From contig JAEUJY010000017.1 of assembly GCA_016794525.1 (NCBI GenBank), forward strand, positions 1 to 61,398: DNA of 61,398 nucleotides, read 5' to 3'. The position numbers and the translations under genes are program-made. Under the pieces are notes generated by a model. The model was not told the DNA's origin, made no database searches, and saw only the letters and a program-made list of their open reading frames with translations. Of this stretch, positions 38,791 through 47,848 are shown one piece after another (within the stretch, counting starts at the first letter, position 1; each line of letters begins with the position of its first letter). The DNA is from Myxococcales bacterium. Lineage in GTDB: Bacteria; Myxococcota_A; Polyangia; Haliangiales; Haliangiaceae.

Positions 38791-41136
38791 ATGCTCTTCT
38801 CGAGCCCGCAATACCCGCTGTTCCTGGCAGCGGTGTTCTTCCTGTACGGCCTGGCGCGCACCGGGCGGTGGCCGGCGTCGATCGCCCGCGTCGCGCTGAT
38901 GCTGCTGCTGGCCGACGTGGTCTACGTGCTGCTCACCCACGACGTGGGCACGCTGTGGGATCCGGTCGGCGGCACCGTGCTGGCGTGGATCACCGACACC
39001 CCGGCGCCGTCGGCGTGGCGCTGGCCGCTGGGGCTGATCGTCGTCGGCGGCGCGTTCCGGCTCGGGCTCGAGCTGGCCGGCCGCCACCGCGCGGTGCCGA
39101 CCACCGTCGCGCCGGTGGCCCCGGCCCGGGCCGCGGCGCCGCGGGCGGTCGCGCGCAAGAAGGGCAAGGGCAAGAAGAAGGGCAAGCGCGGGCCGCCGCC
39201 GCGCGCCGCCGCGCCGACCACCGTCGCGGTCACCGGCGATCCGGCCGCCGCCGAGCGGGTCAGCGCGTGGACCGGGCACGCCCTGGCCGGCGCGCTGGTG
39301 GCGCTGGGCCTGATCGTGCTGATCGGCGACCGCACCGGCACGCTGCCCGCGTTCACCAGCGCGTTCGCCCACGTCGGCCACCTGATCTACCTGTGCGGCG
39401 TCGGCTTCGCGCTCGGCGCGGCGCAGACCGAGCGCGGCCGCCACCTGGGCCGCGTGCTGATCCTCGGCCTGGTCAGCGCGGTCTTCTACCACGCGTGGGC
39501 CGCCGGCCAGCACGGCGCCTACCAGTACCTGCTGGCGCTGATCGCCGCGACGATCGTCCTCGACTTCTACCTGGCGCGCGCGATCGAGGCCAGCGAGCAC
39601 CAGGGCGTGCGGCTGACGCTGTTGATCGTGTCGCTGGTGTCGAACCTCGGCATCCTGGCGGTGTTCAAGTACGCCGACTTCTTCCGGCTCGACGTGCTGC
39701 ACACCGGCGGCGCGCCGTGGCGCCTGATCCTGCCGGCCGGCATCTCGTTCCACACCTTCCAGTCGCTGAGCTACACCGTCGACGTCTACCGCCGCGAGAT
39801 CCGCGCCACCCGATCGGTGATCGAGCTGGCGACGTTCGTGCTGTTCTTCCCGCAGCTGGTGGCCGGCCCGATCGTCCGCGCCACCGAGCTGTTGCCGCAG
39901 CTGCGCGACCTGCCGCTGTTCGATCACGACCGCGCCGCCGACGGGCTGTTCCGGATCGTCGTCGGGCTGGCCAAGAAGATCGCGATCGCCGACTTCCTCG
40001 GCGACGCGCTGGCCGATCGGGTGTTCGCCAACCCCGAGCTGTACTCGTCGGTGGAGGTCGGCGCCGGCGTCGTCGCCTACGCGTTCCAGATCTACCTCGA
40101 CTTCTCGGCGTACTCCGACATCGCGATCGGCTCGGCGCAGCTGCTGGGCTTCACGCTGCCGGAGAACTTCCGGACGCCGTACCGCTCGGCGTCGCTGCAG
40201 GAGTTCTGGCGGCGCTGGCACATCTCGCTGTCGTCGTGGTTGCGCGACTACCTGTACATCCCGCTGGGCGGCAACCGCGGCGGCGAGCTGACGACCTACC
40301 GCAACCTGATCCTGACGATGCTGCTCGGCGGGTTGTGGCACGGCGCCAGCTGGACGTTCATCGTCTGGGGCCTGCTGCACGGCGGCGGGCTGGCGGTGAC
40401 GCGCATCTACCAGCGCGCGACGCGCCGCGGGCGGGTGCTGGCGATCGCGACCGCGGCGTTCGTCGTCGGCTGCGTCGTCGAGCTGGCCGGGCTGGCGCCG
40501 AGCCGGCCGTGGGCGCACCTGGCGTTCGCGTGGGCGTTCACGGTGCCGCTGTGGGCGGCGCTGACCGCGATCCTCGAGGGGCTGCCGGCGCCGACGATCG
40601 TCGGGCAGCCGCGGCCCACGCTGGCGCTGGGGCTGCGGCTGGCCGCGGCGGTGCAGTTCGGCGTCGCGCTGGCGGCGCTGCAGTGGGGGCCGAGCGCGTT
40701 GGTCATCCCGCTGATCGTCGTGGTCGCGGCGCTGACCTGGGCCGCCGACGCCGCCGAGGTCGGGCCGACGCCCGCGGCGGCGCTGCGCTGGCTCGGGTGG
40801 GCCGCGGCGCGCGGCGCGGCGGTGCTGCTGGTCTTCGCCTACGTGTGCCTGGCGTGGATCTTCTTCCGCGCCCAGAGCTTCGCGCAGGCGCTGGCGGTGC
40901 TGCGCCGGCTGGGCGCGCACGAGTACGACCACCCCAACCTGATCCGCGTCGTCCTGACCGCGCTGGTGGCGGCGCTGGTCGCGCACTGGTTCGCGCCGCG
41001 GACGTTCGCCGAGCTGCGCCGGCGGTTCGTCGCGGCGCACCCGATCGTCCAGGGCCTGGCGCTGGCCGCCGCCGCGCTGGTGCTGCGCGAGCTGGCGCAC
41101 CCGAAGATCGTGCCGTTCATCTACTTCCAGTTCTGA
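38791..41136 (+). CDS. MBOAT-family membrane O-acyltransferase (AlgI/PatA-like), enlarged
   Basis: 781 residues, polytopic. The MBOAT core contains FHTFQSLSYTVDVYRRE (near 320), FFPQLVAGPIVRATELLPQL, FWRRWHISLSSWLRDYLYIP (near 472) and MLLGGLWHGASWTFIVWG (near 510) with the presumed catalytic His. These proteins pass acetyl groups from cytoplasmic acetyl-CoA to the periplasm, where SGNH partners such as the two upstream proteins use them. It is much longer than typical members (~470-520). Extra membrane segments precede the core, with a very basic loop (RKKGKGKKKGKRG, near residues 122-134), and helices follow it. It lies three bases after the lipoprotein stop. Confidence 0.9.
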   Translation: MLFSSPQYPLFLAAVFFLYGLARTGRWPASIARVALMLLLADVVYVLLTHDVGTLWDPVGGTVLAWITDTPAPSAWRWPLGLIVVGGAFRLGLELAGRHRAVPTTVAPVAPARAAAPRAVARKKGKGKKKGKRGPPPRAAAPTTVAVTGDPAAAERVSAWTGHALAGALVALGLIVLIGDRTGTLPAFTSAFAHVGHLIYLCGVGFALGAAQTERGRHLGRVLILGLVSAVFYHAWAAGQHGAYQYLLALIAATIVLDFYLARAIEASEHQGVRLTLLIVSLVSNLGILAVFKYADFFRLDVLHTGGAPWRLILPAGISFHTFQSLSYTVDVYRREIRATRSVIELATFVLFFPQLVAGPIVRATELLPQLRDLPLFDHDRAADGLFRIVVGLAKKIAIADFLGDALADRVFANPELYSSVEVGAGVVAYAFQIYLDFSAYSDIAIGSAQLLGFTLPENFRTPYRSASLQEFWRRWHISLSSWLRDYLYIPLGGNRGGELTTYRNLILTMLLGGLWHGASWTFIVWGLLHGGGLAVTRIYQRATRRGRVLAIATAAFVVGCVVELAGLAPSRPWAHLAFAWAFTVPLWAALTAILEGLPAPTIVGQPRPTLALGLRLAAAVQFGVALAALQWGPSALVIPLIVVVAALTWAADAAEVGPTPAAALRWLGWAAARGAAVLLVFAYVCLAWIFFRAQSFAQALAVLRRLGAHEYDHPNLIRVVLTALVAALVAHWFAPRTFAELRRRFVAAHPIVQGLALAAAALVLRELAHPKIVPFIYFQF

Positions 41137-41177
41137 TCCGCGGTCACAACCGCCGCGCGCGGCGCGCTACCTCGGTG

Positions 41178-42116
41178 ATGCGCCCGCTCGTCGTGTCCCT
41201 GATCCTCGGTGCCCTCGCCGCTTGCGGCAAGGACGCCGCGCCGCCCGCTCCCACCGCCGCGCCGCCGCCGCCGGTCCCGACCGCCGTCGTGCCCGCCGCG
41301 CCCGCCGGCGACGCCGCGCCCCCGGGCGTCGCCTGTGCCGCGCTGCCCGCGCCCGTGACTGGCCACGCGATCGTCGAGCTCGACCTCGACGGCCGCGGCG
41401 CGCGCGAGCGCCTGGTGCCGACCGCGTGCGACGGCGACGGCACCTGCGCCTGGGCGGTGTTCACCGGCGACGCCGGCTGCGCGCAGCCGTTGGGGACGAT
41501 CGCCGAGGCCGATCGGATCGAGGCGCTGCCGATCACCATCGACGGCGTCGCCGCGGTGCGCACGCTGGCGGTGTCGCCGTACTACCGCACCGAGGCCGCG
41601 CTGGCGTGGCGCGACGGCGCGTGGGCGACGATGTTCACCGGGGGTTGCGCCGCGTCGCTGGAGGCCGACGCGCGCTGGTGGTGCGAGGCGCGCCACGACG
41701 ACCGGCTCGCCAGCGGTGCGCCGGCGCCGGCGCTGCCGTGCGTGGTCGCGACCGCGCCGACCACCGCGCTCGACGTCGATCGCGACGGCGCGGCCGAGGC
41801 GCTGCTGCCGGTGGCGTGCGGCGACGACCTGCAGTCGGTGTGCGGGACGCTGGTGCTGGCGACGCGCGGCGGCTGCGTGCGGCCGCTGGGCTTCCTGCCG
41901 GCGGGCGACGTCGTGCTGCCGCCGCGGCCGAAGCGCGGCGCGCCACCCACGATCTGGGTGCAGCGGCCCGACGAGGCCGGCACCGAGGAGCAGATCGAGC
42001 TGACGGTGCGGCGCGACGCGGGCGAGCCGGTCGGCTTCGAGGTGCTGGGCGTGCGGACCTGCGATCGCGACGCGTGCGGTGGCTGGACCGCGCCCGACCG
42101 CGGCGCCGAGCGGTGA
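41178..42116 (+). CDS. Lipoprotein of unknown function
   Basis: 312 residues; ATG at 41178 (a GTG directly before it is also possible). Lipobox LAAC in MRPLVVSLILGALAAC. A Pro/Ala linker follows, then two related halves, each with an aspartate-rich segment (VELDLDGRGARERLVPTACD and ALDVDRDGAAEALLPVACGD) recalling FG-GAP/EF-hand-like calcium loops (DxDxDG). Paired cysteines occur in both halves, likely disulphides. It is 41 bp after the MBOAT gene and may be in the same operon. It converges on the WS/DGAT gene with 12 bp between stops. Confidence 0.7.
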   Translation: MRPLVVSLILGALAACGKDAAPPAPTAAPPPPVPTAVVPAAPAGDAAPPGVACAALPAPVTGHAIVELDLDGRGARERLVPTACDGDGTCAWAVFTGDAGCAQPLGTIAEADRIEALPITIDGVAAVRTLAVSPYYRTEAALAWRDGAWATMFTGGCAASLEADARWWCEARHDDRLASGAPAPALPCVVATAPTTALDVDRDGAAEALLPVACGDDLQSVCGTLVLATRGGCVRPLGFLPAGDVVLPPRPKRGAPPTIWVQRPDEAGTEEQIELTVRRDAGEPVGFEVLGVRTCDRDACGGWTAPDRGAER

Positions 42117-42128
42117 GCCGGATCGCCG

Positions 42129-43574
42129 TCAGCGCGCGGTCGCCGCCGCGGCGTCGGTGGCCCTGGGCGGCGCGGCCCGGGCCACCGCCTGCAGCTCGGC
42201 GAACGCGGCCCGCACGTCGGCGGCCAGCGCGGCCAGATCGGGGACGGTGTGCCAGCAGGTCACCAGCCCGACGTCCAGGCTGCCGGCGTAGCTGAACAGC
42301 GCGACGCCGACCGCCTGGCGCTCGAACAGCGGCACCAGCGGGTAGATGCCCTCGAGGCGTGCGCCCAGCAGGTACAGCGGCATCGGCGGGCCGGGCACGT
42401 TGGTGACCGTGACGTTGAACGCGCGCAGCCGCGCCGCCAGCCGGAACACGTTCGACACCAGCCCGGTCGCGATCGCGTCGGCGATCTGCTCGAACAGCGC
42501 GACGCCCGCGACCTGATCGGACTCGGTGCGCAGGCGCTTCGACGCCGCGCTGACCGCGGCCAGGCGCCGGGTCGGATCGGGCTCGTCGACGGGGAGCGGC
42601 ACCAGCAGCATCGCGACGTGGTTGCCGCCGGCGGCGTCGGTGGCGGCGCGGATGTTGACCGGCATCAGCGCGCGCAGCGACCCGAGCCGATCGGGATCGT
42701 CGCCGTGGCGCTGCAGGTAGCGGCGCAGCCCCCCGGTGACGGTGGCCAGCACGACGTCGTTGATCGTGCCGCCGAGCGCCGCCTTCACCTGCTTGATCGC
42801 CGCGAGGTCGAAGCCCAGCGTCGTGAAGCGGCGGTGCGGGCCGATGCGCGGCGGGTTGAGCCGCGTGGCGGGGGCCGGCGCCAGCCCGGCGCGCATCGCC
42901 TCGACGATGCCGCGGCCGCTGGCCCGCAGCTCGGCGGGCACGCCGGCGCGCAGGTGGTCCCGGGCCCAGGCCAGCCCGGCGCCGACGCGGCGGTTGTGGT
43001 GGCCGATCTCGGCGCGCAGGAGTTCGGCGCCGCGGGGGTGGGGGCGCGGCGTCCACGGCGGCGCGGCGGCGACGCTGGCGTCGGGGGTGAAGCGCAGCAG
43101 CTGGGCCAGCAGATCGGCGCCAGCGACGCCGTCGATCATCGCGTGGTGGACCTTGGTGATCAGCGCGAAGCGCCGGTCGCGCAGGCCCTCGACGATCCAC
43201 GCCTCCCACAGCGGGTGATCGCGATCGAGGCGCTGGCTGAACAGCCGGCCGGCCAGCGCGTCGAGCTGGGCGTCGTCGCCCGGCGCCGGCAGGCGGGTGT
43301 GGCGCACGTGGAAGTCGAGCACGAAGCGCTCGTCGTCGACCCACACCGGCTGGCCGACCACCGGCACCCGCACCATCCGCTGCCGGTAGCGCGGCAGACG
43401 CGCGATCGCGCCCTCGATGTAGGCCCGCACTCGCGCCGCGTCGACCGCGCCGGTGGCGTCGACCACCTCGCCGCCGGCGAACACGCACACCGCGCCGACC
43501 GCCATCGACGACCGCGGCGTCTCGATCTCGAGGAAGGACGCGTCCAGCGCGGACAGGCGCTCGAAATGACCCAT
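42129..43574 (-). CDS. WS/DGAT wax ester synthase / diacylglycerol acyltransferase
   Basis: 481 residues, the normal length. Condenses acyl-CoA with a fatty alcohol or diacylglycerol to make storage lipids at the membrane. The active-site motif HHAMIDGVAG (HHxxxDG) lies near residue 142. Other family marks are MGHFERLSALDASFLEIETP at the start, HPLWEAWIVEGL, NDVVLATVTGGLRRYL, and NVPGPPMPLYLLGARL followed by YPLVPL. The ATG at 43574 begins the canonical N-terminus. Myxobacteria accumulate lipid bodies during development, which fits. The 208 bp between this start and the divergent lipoprotein gene hold no recognisable feature. Confidence 0.93.
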   Translation of the reverse strand: MGHFERLSALDASFLEIETPRSSMAVGAVCVFAGGEVVDATGAVDAARVRAYIEGAIARLPRYRQRMVRVPVVGQPVWVDDERFVLDFHVRHTRLPAPGDDAQLDALAGRLFSQRLDRDHPLWEAWIVEGLRDRRFALITKVHHAMIDGVAGADLLAQLLRFTPDASVAAAPPWTPRPHPRGAELLRAEIGHHNRRVGAGLAWARDHLRAGVPAELRASGRGIVEAMRAGLAPAPATRLNPPRIGPHRRFTTLGFDLAAIKQVKAALGGTINDVVLATVTGGLRRYLQRHGDDPDRLGSLRALMPVNIRAATDAAGGNHVAMLLVPLPVDEPDPTRRLAAVSAASKRLRTESDQVAGVALFEQIADAIATGLVSNVFRLAARLRAFNVTVTNVPGPPMPLYLLGARLEGIYPLVPLFERQAVGVALFSYAGSLDVGLVTCWHTVPDLAALAADVRAAFAELQAVARAAPPRATDAAAATAR

Positions 43575-43782
43575 GCCGGTCGACCGAAGCAAGCGGTGTG
43601 CGCGGTCGGCGGCGGGGATCCGTGCGGGGAACGCGCACGGCTTGCCGGATGCCGCGCAGCGGCGTGCAGCGCCTGCGAGCGCGATCGTCGACGGATGGAC
43701 CGCGCGGTGTCGGTTCTTCACCGCGTCGATCGCGTGATCGCGCCGACTTGCGCGCGGCACCGGGCTTGCTCGATGGCGCGCC

Positions 43783-44157
43783 ATGCTCCGCCCCGCGCTG
43801 CGCGCCGTCACCCGCACCGCCACGCTCGCCGCCGCGCTCGCCGCCTCGCTCGCCGCGTGTGGCCCCGCGATCGAGGGCGAGGTCACCGTCGTCGGCGGCA
43901 CCGACACCTGCCGCGACCGCAGCGGCGCCGCGATCGCCGGGGTCACCGTCGAGGTCCGCGCCGCCGGCGACACCCGGGTCGCCGAGGACGTCCCCTGCGG
44001 CGGGCGGTTCTCGCTCGACTCGGGCAGCGGCAGCTACTACCTGCACGCGCTGGTCTACACGGCCGACGGCACCACCCGCCTCGGCTACACCTCGGTCGGC
44101 CCGTTCGAGGTCGGCGAGCAAGACCTCGACGTCGGGACGCTGGTGGTCTCGCTCTGA
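43783..44157 (+). CDS. Small lipoprotein with a carboxypeptidase-regulatory-like fold
   Basis: 124 residues. Lipobox LAAC after a classical signal (TATLAAALAASLAAC). The mature domain (TCRDRSGAAIAGVTVEVRAA, later GRFSLDSGSGSYYLHALVYT) resembles the small beta-sandwich found in carboxypeptidase regulatory-like/transthyretin-type domains, often an extracellular binding module. Two cysteine residues may pair. Monocistronic, convergent with the zinc-ribbon gene (47 bp between stops). Confidence 0.7.
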   Translation: MLRPALRAVTRTATLAAALAASLAACGPAIEGEVTVVGGTDTCRDRSGAAIAGVTVEVRAAGDTRVAEDVPCGGRFSLDSGSGSYYLHALVYTADGTTRLGYTSVGPFEVGEQDLDVGTLVVSL

Positions 44158-44204
44158 CGCGCGGCGGGGCCAACCGACGGGGCGTGCGCCGTGCGCCGTG
44201 TGCG

Positions 44205-44708
44205 TCAGCGGCCGCGCTGCCGCCGCCGCACCGCGAGGTGCTCGCCGGCCACCGCGCCGGTCAGCGCCAGCGGCCACAGCGCCGCGGCCAGGACCACCAC
44301 CGCCAGCACCACCCACACCGCCGACGGGTGGGCGGCGCCGTGATCGAGCAGCGCGGCCAGCCGCCGCTCGGTCGGCGTCACCTGATCGACGATCGTGAAG
44401 AACACCACGATCAGCAGCGCCAGCACGCCGCCCAGCGACGCGGGGGCGACCGCGTTGCCGCGCGCCGCGAAGCTCGCGACCAGCGGGCCGTAGAACATGC
44501 CGAACGCCAGCGCCGCGCCGCTGCCGAGCCCGAGGAAGCGCGCGACGACGTAGACCCCCATCGCCGCGCCGAGCGCGACGTAGGTCGCCCGCAGGCGCCG
44601 CTCGTCGACGACGTGGGTGTGCAGCGGCGCCTTGCAGACGACGCAGCGCGAGGCGGCGGCGTCGTTGTCGACGTTGCAGCGCGGGCAAGCGATCACGGTG
44701 ATGGTCAT
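44205..44708 (-). CDS. Zinc-ribbon membrane protein
   Basis: 167 residues starting MTITVIACPRCNVDNDAAAS. Two CxxC pairs (CPRC, CVVC) form an N-terminal zinc ribbon of the type found on membrane proteins. Four hydrophobic segments follow (near 48-64, 68-84, 95-112 and 130-150). The ATG at 44708 is preceded by a good ribosome-binding site (GAGGAG). Function unknown. The 157 bp before it, to the DUF2171 gene stop, contain nothing recognisable. Confidence 0.75.
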   Translation of the reverse strand: MTITVIACPRCNVDNDAAASRCVVCKAPLHTHVVDERRLRATYVALGAAMGVYVVARFLGLGSGAALAFGMFYGPLVASFAARGNAVAPASLGGVLALLIVVFFTIVDQVTPTERRLAALLDHGAAHPSAVWVVLAVVVLAAALWPLALTGAVAGEHLAVRRRQRGR

Positions 44709-44865
44709 GGGCTCCTCGCCGGATCGTCGCGTCCTCGCCGCCGGCCAGGCCGAGCTTGCCACCACGCGGGCGGCGCCCGGGCCGCGCCGGGCATCGAAAC
44801 AAGGCGCCGGCGCGCCGCCCCCGCGACGGTCGCGCCGCCGCCGCGCGCGGCCGCGGGGGGCTTGG

Positions 44866-45324
44866 CTACTTGCCCGCCGGCGTCGGCGTCGCGGGCTTAC
44901 CGCCCGGCGGCTTGCCCGCCGGCTTGCCGGCGTCGCCGGCGCGACCGGCGCGGGACTTGTCGGTGTCGACGTCGGCGTCGGGCTTGTCGGTGCGCGGCTT
45001 GTCGGCGCCGGGCTTGCCGGCGCCGCTGGCCTGGGCGGCATCGACGCGCTTGCTGGCGTCGCCCATCTTGCTCGGCGCCGGGCCCAGCGCGGCCGCCGGC
45101 GGCGAGGTCTTCCACTCGCGCATCGCCTGGTCGCCCGGGCGATCGACGTGGACCTTGTCGTCGACCGTGCGCACCCAGCTCAGCGGGATGTAGTGGTGCG
45201 TCCCGGTGGCGTCGCGGGCGAGCTTGATGGTGTCGCTGCCCTCGAGGTGGTCGACGACGGCGAACTGGACGTCGTTCGAGCAGACGACGGGCGTGTTGGG
45301 CTTGATCTGGTTTGCGTTGAGCAT
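44866..45324 (-). CDS. DUF2171-family protein with charged C-terminal tail
   Basis: 152 residues. The N-terminal ~70 residues (VVCSNDVQFAVVDHLEGSDT then HHYIPLSWVRTVDDKVHVDR) match the DUF2171 family, small PRC-barrel-like proteins of unknown role. The remaining ~80 residues are low-complexity Lys/Pro/Asp/Gly, including GKPGADKPRTDKPDADVDTD, an unusual appendage. The ATG at 45324 gives the usual family N-terminus MLNANQI; upstream codons are Arg-rich and not family-like. Confidence 0.8.
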   Translation of the reverse strand: MLNANQIKPNTPVVCSNDVQFAVVDHLEGSDTIKLARDATGTHHYIPLSWVRTVDDKVHVDRPGDQAMREWKTSPPAAALGPAPSKMGDASKRVDAAQASGAGKPGADKPRTDKPDADVDTDKSRAGRAGDAGKPAGKPPGGKPATPTPAGK

Positions 45325-45433
45325 CCCCGTCGCTACTGCACCCGACGTGCCGTCGAGGTGGCGGCGTCGCGGCGCGCCGCGGGCGGTCGATGGCGACGCG
45401 CGCGAGCGGCGACGCACGGTGCGCGCGCGGCGC

Positions 45434-45670
45434 TCACCCGCGGCGACCGGCGACCAGCCACGCCAGCAGCGCGCCGCCGCCGCTGGCCAGCGCGATCGCG
45501 GTCAGCGGCCGCGTCTGCACGGCCGCGACGACGCGCGCCGACGCGTCCGGGGCGTCGGGTGGGTCGGGATCGAGGGGGCGCAGCGGGTTGCCGTCGTCGT
45601 CGAGGTTCGCGTGCGCGGTCAGGTCGCTGGCGCGGCGCGCGGTGGGATAGGGCCCGGTGGTGGTTGCCAT
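45434..45670 (-). CDS. Small protein with C-terminal membrane anchor (DUF883/ElaB-like tail)
   Basis: 78 residues. A charged N-terminal part (YPTARRASDLTAHANLDDDG) is followed by VQTRPLTAIALASGGGALLAW and LVAGRRG. This layout, a hydrophobic Gly-rich helix with a terminal RR, resembles the tail of DUF883/ElaB proteins that anchor to the inner membrane and bind ribosomes in stationary phase. The similarity is limited to the tail. It lies in a run of small minus-strand genes with the DUF2171 and zinc-ribbon proteins. Confidence 0.55.
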   Translation of the reverse strand: MATTTGPYPTARRASDLTAHANLDDDGNPLRPLDPDPPDAPDASARVVAAVQTRPLTAIALASGGGALLAWLVAGRRG

Positions 45671-45708
45671 CCGGTTGGCTGCTGCAAGGTCCGGACCGCT
45701 CGCGCCGG

Positions 45709-46620
45709 TCACTGCGGCACGTGGTGGGCCCACAGGAAGCACATCTCGTCCTCGGCCGAGAGGCCGAAGTTGACCGTCTGGTTCGACTGGTTGTCGAAGT
45801 CGCAGGTGAGCCGGAGCCGCGCGTCGGGGCCGATCGCGATCGGCGCGAACTGATCGAGCGGGCGATCGGCCCAGTCGGTCGAGTCGTGGAGCACCAGCGG
45901 GCTCGGATCGCCCGCCGAGCGCAGGAGCTCGACGGTGGCGTGCCGGCCCCACTGGTGGGTGTGGGCGGTGGTCGCGAACAGCCGCGTGCCTGCCGGCAGC
46001 GCGTGCTCGCTGGTGAGGTGCGCGGTGGTGTGGGGCGGGATGCTGATCGCCGAGTTGCCGGTGAAGGTCAGCGCGACCGGCGCGAGGGCGGCGCTGGCGT
46101 CGGCGAGGTCGAGCGTCACCGTGCCGCCGATCGCCAGCGGCTGATCGCTCGCGTTCAGGTAGTGCATCTCGAGGTGGACGCCCTGGTGCGCCGTGATCGG
46201 CAGGCCGGCGCCGTCGGGGTACGCCAACACCGCCGACGGCTGCTGCGCGATCGTCAGGATGCCGCTGCCGGGCCCGCCGCCGGCGAACGCGCCGCACGGC
46301 GTCGGCGTCGCGGTCGGCGCCTCGGTGGTCAGCGTCGCGATGACGTGGTGCGTGCCGTCGGTGAGGCTGGAGCGCACCGCCCGCACCATCCGCGGCACCG
46401 CGTTGCCGAGATCGACGACCAGGCACACCGTCGCCTCCTGCCCGGGCGCGATCGCGAGCGGCCCGATCTGCACGCTGCGCGACTCGACGACCGTCTGGTC
46501 GGCCGCGTCGGCGGGCGGCCCGTCGACGCCGGCGTCGGGCGCGGGCGTCGCGCTGGGGTCGTCGCCGCACGCGGCGGCGAGGCATCCGACGAGGGTGGCG
46601 AGCAGGGCGGCGCGGCGCAT
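45709..46620 (-). CDS. Copper type II monooxygenase-like (PHM-type) lipoprotein
   Basis: 303 residues. Lipoprotein signal MRRAALLATLVGCLAAAC, then an Asp/Pro-rich linker. The fold resembles the copper type II ascorbate-dependent monooxygenase catalytic core, with candidate copper ligands in TDGTHHVIATL (near 90), GVHLEMHYLNAS (near 150) and TTAHTHQWGRHATVELL (near 215). The known enzymes hydroxylate peptides or catechols using two copper sites; bacterial members are mostly uncharacterised, so the substrate is unknown. The ATG at 46620 is the only start giving the lipobox. Confidence 0.75.
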   Translation of the reverse strand: MRRAALLATLVGCLAAACGDDPSATPAPDAGVDGPPADAADQTVVESRSVQIGPLAIAPGQEATVCLVVDLGNAVPRMVRAVRSSLTDGTHHVIATLTTEAPTATPTPCGAFAGGGPGSGILTIAQQPSAVLAYPDGAGLPITAHQGVHLEMHYLNASDQPLAIGGTVTLDLADASAALAPVALTFTGNSAISIPPHTTAHLTSEHALPAGTRLFATTAHTHQWGRHATVELLRSAGDPSPLVLHDSTDWADRPLDQFAPIAIGPDARLRLTCDFDNQSNQTVNFGLSAEDEMCFLWAHHVPQ

Positions 46621-46846
46621 CCTGGTACGTGACCGCACCGCGGCGGCGCTGTCACGCAAATCGAGGCGGACCGGGCGGCGGTGTGCGCTGGCGCACCGAT
46701 CGCGCGCGGGCGCACAGGTGTGCTCGCCGGTGTACCGCATCGGTTGCGTGGTGACGTGGCGCGGCGCGAGCGGTGCGGGGCGCGCCTGCGCGGGGAGGGC
46801 GCCACGACACGTCGCGGTGGGCATGCCCGATGCAACAACCGGCGGC

Positions 46847-47848
46847 ATGCGCCGTGCTCGATCGCTGGCCGTGCTGGTCGTGGTGGCGTTGACCACGTCG
46901 CCCGTGCGCGCCCAGCCGCCAGCGCCGCCGCCGCCGATCGCGGCAGCTCCGTCGTCGGAGCCGACCGCGGTCGACGCGACCGCGCCGGCGCCGCCGCTCG
47001 ATGGCGATCACCCCACCAACCGCAGCCTGGTGCTGTCGGCGGCCGGCACCGCGGGCGTCTACGCCGTGCTGTACGGCTGGCTCAGCCTGGCCTGGTTCGT
47101 CCGCACCACCGACGCCGACCACTTCGCGTTCCACGACGAGGGCTGGTTCGGCGCCGACACCTACGCCGGCGGTGCCGACAAGCTCGGCCACATGTGGGGC
47201 AACTACGCGATGACGCGCGGCGTGAGCCGGATCCTGCAGTACGGCGGGTGGCCGCGGACCGGCAGCATCCTCGTCGCCGGCGGGTTGTCGCTGGGGTTCT
47301 TCACCGTGTCGGAGATCAAGGACGGCTACAAGGTCGAGTACGGCTTCTCCTACGGCGACATGATCGCCAACGCCACCGGCGTCGCGCTCGGCGTGCTGCT
47401 CGAGTTCGTGCCGGCGCTCGACCGCCGGTTCGACGTGCGCATGAGCTACCTGCCATCGGACGAGTACCTGGCGCGGCTCGAGGAGGCCGGCCCGTTCAAC
47501 ACGCCCGAGGACTACTCGGGGCAGACCGTGCTGGTGGCCTACCACCTCGGATCGATCCCCGCGGTCCGCGCGCGCCTCGGCTGGGTGCAATACCTCGACC
47601 TGTCGATCGGCTACCGCGCCCGCAACTACCTGCCGCTGCCCGACGACGGCGCCGACCGGTCGCAGGCGCTGTTCGCGGGCATCTCGCTCGACGTGCAGGC
47701 GATGGCCGCCGCGATCGCCGGCCGCGGGGTCGGCGGCCGCGTGCTCGACTTCGTCACCGAGGTGTACCAGCCGCCGTTCACGACGCTCGAGCTGGGCGCC
47801 GCGAGCCGCGCCCGCGCGCAGCCGATGGGGTCGGCGATGACGCCCTGA
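46847..47848 (+). CDS. DUF2279-family periplasmic/outer-membrane protein
   Basis: 333 residues. Signal peptide MRRARSLAVLVVVALTTSPVRA, then a Pro/Ala linker. The body matches DUF2279: GADKLGHMWGNYAMTRGVSR, then LSLGFFTVSEIKDGYKVEYG and FSYGDMIANATGVALGVLLE. The C-terminal half (YHLGSIPAVRARLGWVQYLD, RNYLPLPDDGADRS) is strand-rich. The function of DUF2279 is unknown. The ATG at 46847 gives the signal peptide. Its stop abuts the stop of the convergent gene with no base between. Confidence 0.85.
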   Translation: MRRARSLAVLVVVALTTSPVRAQPPAPPPPIAAAPSSEPTAVDATAPAPPLDGDHPTNRSLVLSAAGTAGVYAVLYGWLSLAWFVRTTDADHFAFHDEGWFGADTYAGGADKLGHMWGNYAMTRGVSRILQYGGWPRTGSILVAGGLSLGFFTVSEIKDGYKVEYGFSYGDMIANATGVALGVLLEFVPALDRRFDVRMSYLPSDEYLARLEEAGPFNTPEDYSGQTVLVAYHLGSIPAVRARLGWVQYLDLSIGYRARNYLPLPDDGADRSQALFAGISLDVQAMAAAIAGRGVGGRVLDFVTEVYQPPFTTLELGAASRARAQPMGSAMTP

